A DNA stretch of 21,728 nt from positions 1 through 21,728 of the forward strand of contig DBYB01000037.1 of NCBI GenBank assembly GCA_002309995.1, written 5' to 3'. Of the stretch, positions 15,701 through 21,728 are shown piece by piece. Origin of the DNA: Bacteroidales bacterium UBA1197. GTDB lineage: Bacteria > Bacteroidota > Bacteroidia > Bacteroidales > UBA932. The notes beneath the pieces were generated by a model, which made no database searches, was not told the origin of the DNA, and was given only the letters and a program-made list of their open reading frames with translations. Within the stretch, counting starts at the first letter, position 1. The number at the start of each line of letters is the position of its first letter. The translations under genes were made by a program, and so were the position numbers.

Positions 15701-15758
15701 CAACTCCTACTATTACAAGGAGGAAACCCATGTTGTCACAGCAGTTTTCGGCAACTAG
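12711..15758 (+). CDS. Large SusE/SusF-like starch-binding lipoprotein with a C-terminal GLUG-type beta-helix
   Basis: A protein of 1015 residues with a lipoprotein signal (TSC, lipid cysteine about C20, then acidic EPEE). The N-terminal half reads as about four SusE/SusF-type beta modules: roughly 33-165, 166-275, 276-380 (MYMIGDGIAGWGL, FWAIRYIEAGKEFKFSQNN) and 381-475. After a Gly-rich linker (about 476-485) the second half begins with NFDGNGHTITV and then about nine repeats of the form C-x-N-(S/T)-G-x-I, from about C616 to C939, each preceded by a hydrophobic AGV or GGI turn. This is the pattern of GLUG-type right-handed beta-helices. Bacteroides thetaiotaomicron SusE and SusF are about 390 and 490 residues and lack this half. 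The protein likely binds starch at the surface; the role of the helix is unknown. It is 24 T-rich bases after SusD and is followed by a terminator. Confidence 0.85.
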   Translation: MKKALLFAIAAFGFIAVTSCEPEETIDWDKVTVDGFYVAGPATGSDDIKNECVMAAGFNEDTKEVRDGMYEKYIVLEADKDFFLLYNDGGKKERYSAALSEFVTPLEEAYDNNPEKVMKGTLVTGNDAPAMKVAKTGLYHIVLDINKAGDLKEPQIVLLDASDFGVRGAMNGWGFTSSDPKPEFSNEGTTFTFKDQEMPKGGEFKFATGNYWKVTLDDAGKVKAEVSLAEGMTLNGANLKVDKAGKYDITLTFKLAQGSFDKNFSYTAVCTEESKLPEEMYMIGDGIAGWGLEDNPSQAVAMHPFHSQPGMFWAIRYIEAGKEFKFSQNNTKWGADFTDLGNGTGFTVANGNCSVAESGLYTLQVDMVNSRVIVEPAVIVGMADPFGNPNWSIELEAARFTIDGKLAYFTTVGAGDQIRTCVSCTLNQDWWHAEFIPKDGGIVYREGGGDPEKVAVTPGLKITYDFNAGTSSVEEAAVGGGISSAEALLSWLANPTSDAKLEADIDLTGKEIPAAEATGNFDGNGHTITVSNLAVPVIAVAKGEVKNVTFAGSFAGTPGESKFVLAPIGKSYGPVENVINKASVTVSGPAAYDAEQNGGALVAGVVGEVYGALKGCKNEGKIAVDASGKDTGSIIVAGVASVAGAAVEGCENSGEISLVAGSPLGRTKGLTEVAMKYAPVSSVAGVVTYAVSDADHAVTVTNCNNNGKISFTYDNLHENSAEVSRSAVAGVVANSGGDITNCNNTGAIYAKMVAADRSVAYNAKNIILHAAGVQGIDYFVKKIKSAVDQNETSVINCTNSGNIYVDSDLTKSNNTAGGVSAWPSAEDAKAVNTIIKDCVNSGNIEIKGLLLIRCGGIAGGTNSIENCKNTGNITVEGCSDKSAFGLINGFHTQLHTLKNCEASGKLECKADISANGQTGGIGGLIGGLGNVANTVCEGCKVNATIVGTEKTQAGLILGFFNGNSKAINVGTAESPVTVAGSVNGVAATADNYQTLLFNSYYYKEETHVVTAVFGN

Positions 15759-15783
15759 AGTCTGAGAAATATACTTTTTAAGG

Positions 15784-15821
15784 GATTGCACTCCTGCGGG
15801 GGTGCAATCTTTTTTGTTTTT
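15784..15821 (+). terminator. Strong intrinsic terminator after the SusE/F-like gene
   Basis: GATTGCACTCC (15784-15794), loop TGCG, GGGGTGCAATC (15799-15809), and a T-rich tract to 15821 broken by one G. The 11-base stem has a single U-G wobble. It stands 26 bases after the lipoprotein stop codon and 45 bases before the amylase start, so it should separate or attenuate expression of the binding/import genes from the two hydrolase genes. A possible weak -7-like TATGTTTT lies at 15850-15857. Confidence 0.88.
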
Positions 15822-15865
15822 CCACGGCGGAATTGCTATTATTGTGTGATATGTTTTTGCATTAT

Positions 15866-17848
15866 ATGAGAAGGTTATTCTGTCTGTTTTCTGCCCTGGC
15901 GCTGCTGGCCTGCGCCTGCGACCCCGAAACCATACCCCAGCACGATACTGAGATTCCGTCCTACAAGCCGGCGGACAAGAAAGGCCACATTTCGTACCAG
16001 CTGCTGATATATAGTTTTGCCGACAGCGACGGCGACGGCATAGGCGACTTCAACGGCATAAAGCAGCGCCTGGACTACCTGGACGGGCTCGGCGTGAGCG
16101 CCATCTGGCTCTCCCCCGCCCATCCGGCCGACTCCTATCACGGATACGACGTGCAGAACTACACCGCCCTCAACCCCAAGTACGGCACGGAGGACGACTT
16201 CAAGGCACTGCTCGACGCGGCCCACGCCAAGGGTATAAAGGTGTATATGGACTACGTGCTCAACCACACCGGCAAAGGCCATCCCTGGTTCTCCAGCGCC
16301 CTTGCAGAACCTTCCGGTCAGTATCGCAACTACTACCTGATAAGCGAGACCCCTTCAAGCGGCTACAAGAGCTTCCCTATGCTGGCCGGTTATTCGTACA
16401 ACGGCCAGGAATGGCATGCAGCGCAGAGCGGCGCGCCAAAGCTGACCATCAGCAGCACCAGCGAGGCCGTTACCGGCAGCGGCGGGGCTTCCTGGAACCT
16501 CTGGGCCTGGGAACCCGGGCGCGAAGGCAAGGTGGTAACGATGAAAGACGGGGGCAACAACTCCTACTATGCCGTAATGGACATCAATGGCAAGATGGGA
16601 TTCCTCGTGAGGAAGTACCCCAACTGGGACGCCGGTTCCAAGTTCGGAGCTCAGGTCCCTGAATCCTCTATCACAGAAGGAGTTCCGATGACACTGGCCG
16701 CCGACGGAGGTGATATGTACTTCACCGGAAACGGCCGCTACCGCGTAAGCATCACTGATGCCGTAACCTCCAGCGTATATTATATGGGCGCTTTCGGCAG
16801 CTGGATGCCGGACCTCAACTATGGCGACGTATCCAAAGTGGAGGAGAACGCATGCTTCCTGGATATGGCAGCATCCGTTGACAAATGGATAGGCCTGGGC
16901 ATCGACGGACTGCGACTCGACGCCGTGAAGCACATATACGGCGGAATGAATTCGTTCAACAACGCAGCCAACAGGACCTTCCTCAAGAAGTGGTACGACC
17001 GCTGCAACGCCACGTACCGAAAGACCCATTCCGAAGACTTCTATATGGTAGGAGAAGTATGGCTCGGCACGAACGAGGTGGCCCCGTACTATTCGTCCAT
17101 CCCCGCCTGCTTCGAGTTCGATTTCTGGGAGAGGCTCAAGTGGGTGCTCAACCAGCAGACAGGATGCTACTTTGCAAAGGACATAATCGGCTACCGCGAT
17201 GCATATAAGGCAGTGAATCCCAAGGCTATAGCCGCAACGAAACTGGCCAACCACGACGAGACTCGCGCAGCAACAATACTTGGCCGCGATATGGCCAGGA
17301 TGAAGCAGGCGGCGGCAATGCTGCTGACGACCGAGGGCGAGCCCTACATCTACCAGGGCGAGGAACTCGGCTACTGGGGCAAGGACAGCGACGACGGCGG
17401 GGCTGATGAACTGGTGCGCACACCGATAGTCTGGGACAAGGCGGCCACCGCTGCCACCGGCGACCTCGGAGGCCGAATCGACGGTACTCTCGTGACAGAC
17501 GACATATCCGTAGCCAACCAGCAGAAGGACGAGCAGTCGCTGCTGCACACCTACTATGCATTCACGCAGGCGCGCAATACCTGCCCCGCCCTCGCAAACG
17601 GGCAGATGAGCCGTCATCCTGTGTATAACGACTCCAACACCACCGACGGCAAGGCAATCGCCGCCTGGTATATGTCAGGCTCCGACGGCTCCAAGGCCCT
17701 CGTGCTACACAATGTCGGCACTTCCGAAAAGGCCCTGACGCTGGACGACGACAATCTCAACACCATCGTAGTGAAGCTTGGCTCCGTTAATGTGAGCGGC
17801 AAAACCGTCACCCTGGGCGCCAACTCCTCTGCTGTATTCCTTCAGTAG
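15866..17848 (+). CDS. SusG-like surface alpha-amylase lipoprotein (GH13)
   Basis: A protein of 660 residues from the ATG at 15866, which opens a lipoprotein signal with lipobox LLAC (C16); upstream in-frame starts (15833, 15851) precede a less typical leader. It is a GH13 endo-acting alpha-amylase cutting alpha-1,4 bonds in starch. Conserved regions: DYVLNHTG, GIDGLRLDAVKH (nucleophile D352), GEVW (acid/base E397) and LANHDETR (D464). These are spaced like D388, E431 and D498 of B. thetaiotaomicron SusG. A module at about residues 185-308, rich in Trp (WNLWAWEPG, then NWDAGSKFGA), is inserted in the barrel where SusG carries its CBM58 starch-binding domain. A C-terminal beta domain ends the protein. 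It is paired with GH97 12 bases downstream and lies behind the terminator at 15784. Confidence 0.94.
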   Translation: MRRLFCLFSALALLACACDPETIPQHDTEIPSYKPADKKGHISYQLLIYSFADSDGDGIGDFNGIKQRLDYLDGLGVSAIWLSPAHPADSYHGYDVQNYTALNPKYGTEDDFKALLDAAHAKGIKVYMDYVLNHTGKGHPWFSSALAEPSGQYRNYYLISETPSSGYKSFPMLAGYSYNGQEWHAAQSGAPKLTISSTSEAVTGSGGASWNLWAWEPGREGKVVTMKDGGNNSYYAVMDINGKMGFLVRKYPNWDAGSKFGAQVPESSITEGVPMTLAADGGDMYFTGNGRYRVSITDAVTSSVYYMGAFGSWMPDLNYGDVSKVEENACFLDMAASVDKWIGLGIDGLRLDAVKHIYGGMNSFNNAANRTFLKKWYDRCNATYRKTHSEDFYMVGEVWLGTNEVAPYYSSIPACFEFDFWERLKWVLNQQTGCYFAKDIIGYRDAYKAVNPKAIAATKLANHDETRAATILGRDMARMKQAAAMLLTTEGEPYIYQGEELGYWGKDSDDGGADELVRTPIVWDKAATAATGDLGGRIDGTLVTDDISVANQQKDEQSLLHTYYAFTQARNTCPALANGQMSRHPVYNDSNTTDGKAIAAWYMSGSDGSKALVLHNVGTSEKALTLDDDNLNTIVVKLGSVNVSGKTVTLGANSSAVFLQ

Positions 17849-17860
17849 CCCCTTAGAATT

Positions 17861-20143
17861 ATGAAAAGAATCATATCTGCAATCGTGGCTGTCGCCGCTG
17901 CCCTGATGGCCACAGGATGCACCTCGGTCAACGAAGCGCCCGACCTGGCCTACAGTATCAATAGCCCCGACGGCACGCTCACCGTTTATGCCGGAATCAC
18001 GGCCGACGGTACTCCATTGTACAGGCTTGAGCGCAACGGGGAGGCGGTGGTGCTGCCCTCTCGCCTGGGATTCGAGCTCACGGACGGCAGCTCACTGGCA
18101 GACGGTTTCACCATTACTAAGGTGGAATACGACACTGCCGATGAGACCTGGCACCCGGTGTGGGGCGAGGAGCGCGACATACGCAACCACTACAACGAGA
18201 TGCTGATTACCTGCGAGCAACGTCCTGAGGGCGCGAAGGCACCTCAGAGCGGGGTGGGAGCCACCGATCCAGATTATACGGGCGACCCGGGTAATCCGTC
18301 CGGCAAGGGAGCCGTAATGCAGATACGCTTCCGCCTGTACGACGACGGACTGGGCTTCCGCTACGAGTTCCCGCAGGATAACAAGTTGCGCTACTTCAAT
18401 ATAAAAGAAGAACTTACGGAGTTCGCAATGAGCGGCGACCACACTGCCTGGTGGATCAGCGGCGACTACGACACGCAGGAGTACAACTACACCTGCTCCC
18501 GCCTGAGCGAGATTGGAGCCCATTCCGGCAGCACCCGCATCAACAACGCCTCCGCCACTGGCTTCAGCGATGCCGGCGTGCAGACGGCCCTGCAGATGAA
18601 GACCGACGACGGCCTGTACATAAACCTGCACGAGGCGGCCGTGGTTAACTACCCCACAACCAACCTGGCACTGGACGAGAGGCGGATGGTCTTCCGTACC
18701 TGGCTCACACCCGACGCCGAGGGCGTGAAGGGCCGTATGCAGGCCCCGTGCGTGACTCCCTGGCGAACGGTGCAGGTATGCGACGACGCCCGCAAGGTGC
18801 TGGCATCACGCCTGATACTCAATCTGAACGAGCCCTGCGCGATCGACGACGTAAGCTGGATACACCCGGTAAAATATATGGGCGTATGGTGGGAGATGAT
18901 TACCGGCAAGACTCAGTGGAGCTACACCTGGGACGTGCCTTCCGTGCAGCTCGGAGTGACCGACTACCGCGCTCTCAAGCCTCACGGGCAGCACGGAGCC
19001 AACAACGAAAACGTAATGCGCTACATAGACTTTGCGGCCGCCAATGGCTTCGACGCCGTGCTCGTGGAGGGCTGGAACGAAGGCTGGGAAGACTGGTTCG
19101 GCTGCCAGAAGGACTATGTGTTCGACTTCGTGACGCCCTACCCCGACTTCGACCTGGAGCGCCTCAACGCCTATGCCCACGCAAAGGGTATCAGGCTCGT
19201 AATGCATCACGAGACCTCCTCATCCACAGTCAATTACGAGCGCCATATGGAGGCCGCTTACCAACTTATGAACCGCTACGGATACGACGCCGTGAAGAGC
19301 GGTTACGTTGGCAACATAATCCCCTACGGCGAGCATCACTACAGCCAGCCGCTCATCAACCACTATCTGTATGCCATCCAGCGCGCGGCGGAACACCACA
19401 TTATGGTGAACGCACACGAGGCAGTGCGTCCTACCGGCCTCTGCCGTACCTGGCCCAACCTTATAGGCAACGAGAGCGCTATGGGCACAGAATACAGAGG
19501 GGCGATCAACCCCGGACACACCTGCATACTACCGTTCACGCGCCTGCAGGGCGGCCCGATGGACTATACGCCCGGCATCCTTGAGCAGGATATGTCGATT
19601 ACGGCGCCCGGACAGCACGGCAAGATGAGGCACACCATTGCCAACCAGCTGGGACTGTATGTAACCTTCTACAGCCCGCTGCAGATGGCCGCCGACCTGC
19701 CGGAAAACTACGAGCGCTTCCCCGACGCCTTCCAGTTCATAAAAGACGTGGCGGTTGATTGGGACGAGTCGCTGTATCTGGAGGCTGAGCCCGGCGAGTA
19801 TATCGTTACCGCCCGCAAGCCGCGCCTCCAGACGCTGAACTCCGGGCGGCTCAGCGGCAAATCGGGCGCGTACCAGTTTGTCTATAAGGACGGCAAGCCG
19901 CACGACGTGTGGTACGTTGGCGGCGTGTGTGGCGACAAGGCGCACGAGGCCACGGTTGCACTGGACTTCCTGACGCCAGGAGTGCGTTACGAGGCGGTTC
20001 TTTATGCCGACGCTCCCGATGCCGACTGCGACAGCGCTCCGCAGACCTACGTGATTTCCCGCTCCGAGGCGGCCGCAGGGGATGTTATCAAGGTACCTAT
20101 GGCCCGCGGCGGCGGTTTTGCATTATCGCTCAGGAGCCTGTGA
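17861..20143 (+). CDS. SusB-like alpha-glucosidase (GH97, inverting type)
   Basis: A protein of 760 residues. GH97 SusB enzymes remove glucose from the non-reducing end of maltodextrins with inversion. Domain order: N-terminal beta-sandwich (about 30-290), catalytic barrel (about 291-640; GVWWEMITGKTQWSYTW and VLVEGWNEGWEDW), C-terminal beta domain. The catalytic glutamates align with B. thetaiotaomicron SusB at a constant offset of 12: HHETSSS (E451 for E439), NAHEAVRPTG (E520 for E508) and GTEYRG (E544 for E532). These glutamates, rather than the aspartate nucleophile of retaining GH97 members, point to the inverting mechanism. The signal ends in MATGC (C20), so it may be a lipoprotein, whereas SusB is a soluble periplasmic enzyme. 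Its TGA overlaps the uvrC start by four bases. Confidence 0.94.
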   Translation: MKRIISAIVAVAAALMATGCTSVNEAPDLAYSINSPDGTLTVYAGITADGTPLYRLERNGEAVVLPSRLGFELTDGSSLADGFTITKVEYDTADETWHPVWGEERDIRNHYNEMLITCEQRPEGAKAPQSGVGATDPDYTGDPGNPSGKGAVMQIRFRLYDDGLGFRYEFPQDNKLRYFNIKEELTEFAMSGDHTAWWISGDYDTQEYNYTCSRLSEIGAHSGSTRINNASATGFSDAGVQTALQMKTDDGLYINLHEAAVVNYPTTNLALDERRMVFRTWLTPDAEGVKGRMQAPCVTPWRTVQVCDDARKVLASRLILNLNEPCAIDDVSWIHPVKYMGVWWEMITGKTQWSYTWDVPSVQLGVTDYRALKPHGQHGANNENVMRYIDFAAANGFDAVLVEGWNEGWEDWFGCQKDYVFDFVTPYPDFDLERLNAYAHAKGIRLVMHHETSSSTVNYERHMEAAYQLMNRYGYDAVKSGYVGNIIPYGEHHYSQPLINHYLYAIQRAAEHHIMVNAHEAVRPTGLCRTWPNLIGNESAMGTEYRGAINPGHTCILPFTRLQGGPMDYTPGILEQDMSITAPGQHGKMRHTIANQLGLYVTFYSPLQMAADLPENYERFPDAFQFIKDVAVDWDESLYLEAEPGEYIVTARKPRLQTLNSGRLSGKSGAYQFVYKDGKPHDVWYVGGVCGDKAHEATVALDFLTPGVRYEAVLYADAPDADCDSAPQTYVISRSEAAAGDVIKVPMARGGGFALSLRSL

Positions 20144-21728
20144 CAGTACGCGAGAAAATAGAGTTGCTGCCGCACTCGCCGGGGGTTTACCGTTACTACG
20201 ACGACAATGGAACGGTAATCTACGTCGGCAAGGCCAAGGACTTGTTCAAGCGGGTTCACCAGTATTTCGTGGATCCGGAGCGGCTGAATATCAAGACGCG
20301 CCTGCTGGTGAGCAGGATAGCCGACGTGCAGTACTCCGTGGTGGAGACCGAATCGGACGCGCTGCTGCTGGAGAACAACCTCATCAAGCAGTACAAGCCG
20401 CGCTACAATATACTCCTGAAGGACAGCAAGACCTATCCCTGGATATGCGTGACATCTGAGCCCTTCCCAAGGGTATTCCTCACCCGTCGCGTAGAGAAGA
20501 ACGGTTCGCGCTACTTCGGCCCCTACAGTTCCGTGTATCACGCACGCACGCTTCTGGAACTGTTTGAGGCCAACTATCCGCTGCGCAGCTGCAGGCTCAA
20601 AATAGACTCCGACTCGATCCTGCGGGGCAAGTACCGGCCATGCCTGGATTATCATATCGGCAAATGCCGGGGCTGCTGCGTGGGCAAGGTGTCGCAGGAG
20701 GAATACAATTCCTGGACTGACGAAATAGTGCGCCTGTTGAAAGGAGGCGTGAGCGAGGTCATCAGCAGTTACAAGGCAGCGATGACGGAGGCGGCCGACC
20801 GGCTCGACTTCGAGACGGCTCAGGCCTGCAAGATGCGGATGGAGGCGCTCCAGCGCCATTATGCCAAGTCCATCATCACCTCTGCCGGCGACCGCGACCT
20901 GGACGTGTTCTCGCTCGTGTTCGACGGCCCCGACGCCTTCGGCAACTTCCTGCGAGTGCGCGGAGGAGCCATCATCCAGAGCCTGAACCTTGGTTTCAAG
21001 ATGCAGATAGAGGAGGAGCAGGGAGCCGTGCTCAGCAGCTTCATTGCGGAAATTGAAGACAAATTTGGAGAGCTGGCGCGCGAGATAGTGGTTCCCTTCA
21101 TGCCCGACGTAGAGCTCCCGGGCGTTACCTTCACCATCCCGGCGAGGGGCGACAAGCTGGCGCTGCTGGAACTCAGCGCCAAGAATGCCAAGGAGTTCCA
21201 CTTCAATTCCCTCAAGCAGCGCGAGCACACCAATCCCGACGAGTACCGCCAGGGAGTGATGGAAGAGCTTCGCAAGGCCCTCGGAATGACCGAACTGCCC
21301 CGCCACATAGAATGCTTCGACAACTCCAACCTGCAGGGCACCAATCCGGTAGCGTCGTGCGTGGTGTTCCGCGACGCGGAGCCCAGCAAGGGCGATTACC
21401 GGCGCTTCAAGATTAAGACGGTGATAGGCGCCAACGACTACGCCTCGATGAAGGAAGTGGTCAACCGCCGCTACTCCCGTATGCTGGAGGAGGCCCCGGA
21501 CGACCTGCCGCAGCTGGTGGTGATAGACGGCGGTGCCGGTCAGCTTAACTTCGCCTGGCAGGCTATCTGCGAACTTGGTCTGCAAAACCGTATGTTCGTG
21601 GTAGGACTTGCAAAGCGGCTGGAAGAAGTTATACGCGTAGGCGATCCCTATCCCCTTTTCATAGACCGCAACTCGCGTGCACTCAAAGTGTTGCAGCAGA
21701 TACGCGACGAGGCGCACCGCTTCGGCAT
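20140..21728 (+). CDS. uvrC: Excinuclease ABC subunit C, C-terminal end beyond the window
   Basis: An open frame of 529 codons to the window edge. UvrC makes both incisions beside a lesion in nucleotide excision repair, together with UvrB. The start is the GTG at 20140, within a GTGA overlap with the GH97 stop and 3 bases after AGGAG; translation then reads TVREKIELLPHSPGVYRYYD. Domains: GIY-YIG nuclease (about 12-91, VIYVGKAKDLFKRVHQYF), the four-cysteine motif (CLDYHIGKCRGCC, 168-180), UVR motif (about 208-240, RLDFETAQACKMRME), and RNase H-like second nuclease with ECFDNSN (D394) and VVIDGGAGQ (D463), then RDEAHRFG at the edge. The helix-hairpin-helix end is not in the window. It is a housekeeping gene placed tightly behind a starch hydrolase. 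Confidence 0.95.
   Translation, partial: MTVREKIELLPHSPGVYRYYDDNGTVIYVGKAKDLFKRVHQYFVDPERLNIKTRLLVSRIADVQYSVVETESDALLLENNLIKQYKPRYNILLKDSKTYPWICVTSEPFPRVFLTRRVEKNGSRYFGPYSSVYHARTLLELFEANYPLRSCRLKIDSDSILRGKYRPCLDYHIGKCRGCCVGKVSQEEYNSWTDEIVRLLKGGVSEVISSYKAAMTEAADRLDFETAQACKMRMEALQRHYAKSIITSAGDRDLDVFSLVFDGPDAFGNFLRVRGGAIIQSLNLGFKMQIEEEQGAVLSSFIAEIEDKFGELAREIVVPFMPDVELPGVTFTIPARGDKLALLELSAKNAKEFHFNSLKQREHTNPDEYRQGVMEELRKALGMTELPRHIECFDNSNLQGTNPVASCVVFRDAEPSKGDYRRFKIKTVIGANDYASMKEVVNRRYSRMLEEAPDDLPQLVVIDGGAGQLNFAWQAICELGLQNRMFVVGLAKRLEEVIRVGDPYPLFIDRNSRALKVLQQIRDEAHRFG

Noticed and set aside
20047..21717. A 556-codon minus-strand frame at the right end
   Set aside because: It is antisense to uvrC, whose domains and catalytic residues are clear on the plus strand. 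uvrC lacks a stop only because the window ends.
1..21728. CRISPR array, tRNA, rRNA, transposase or phage genes
   Set aside because: I looked for regular repeat-spacer spacing, clover-leaf genes and mobile-element proteins and saw none; apart from short gaps the window is filled by the genes listed.

Overview
The window looks like chromosomal DNA from a member of the Bacteroidales (phylum Bacteroidota), moderately GC-rich. Evidence: SusC/SusD outer-membrane proteins, lipoproteins of the DUF4270 and SusE/F type, the Bacteroidota-restricted families DUF4294 and DUF3098, and repeated TAnnTTTG -7 promoter boxes with little use of Shine-Dalgarno sequences. I cannot name the genus from sequence alone.

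Left part (1-3790). The left edge holds the first 16 codons of ribosomal protein L16 (rplP) on the minus strand, with its own promoter. A 280-base AT-rich gap with a 15-base direct repeat separates it from a divergent secreted DUF4294 protein. A hairpin lies between that gene and a convergent minus-strand pair: a one-domain glycogen-synthase-like protein (2905-3726) followed by a DUF4270 lipoprotein (1191-2900). A 64-base divergent promoter region separates this pair from the next cluster.

Cell-envelope cluster (3791-6549, plus strand). ftsX, a small DUF3098 membrane protein, uppP (undecaprenyl-diphosphatase) and an LpxH-type UDP-2,3-diacylglucosamine diphosphatase are packed with gaps or overlaps of 1-2 bases. 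uppP carries an in-frame 87-base palindromic repeat element that adds about 29 residues.

Starch/maltodextrin utilisation locus (6605-20143, plus strand). The order is MFS sugar transporter (SLC45/GPH-like), SusC, SusD, a very large SusE/F-like lipoprotein, a strong terminator, a SusG-like GH13 alpha-amylase lipoprotein and a SusB-like GH97 alpha-glucosidase. The likely scheme: SusD, the SusE/F-like protein and the amylase bind and cut starch at the cell surface; SusC imports oligosaccharides; GH97 cuts them to glucose; and the MFS protein moves small sugars across the inner membrane. Neither a SusR regulator nor a SusA neopullulanase is visible. The SusE/F-like protein is unusual: its C-terminal half is a GLUG-type beta-helix repeat region that SusE and SusF do not have.

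Right edge. uvrC begins with a GTG that overlaps the GH97 stop codon by four bases and runs off the window after about 529 codons.

The observations most worth following are the SusE/F-GLUG fusion, the palindromic element inside uppP, the apparently detached rplP gene, and two genes whose start codon sits directly after the -7 promoter box, suggesting leaderless mRNAs.
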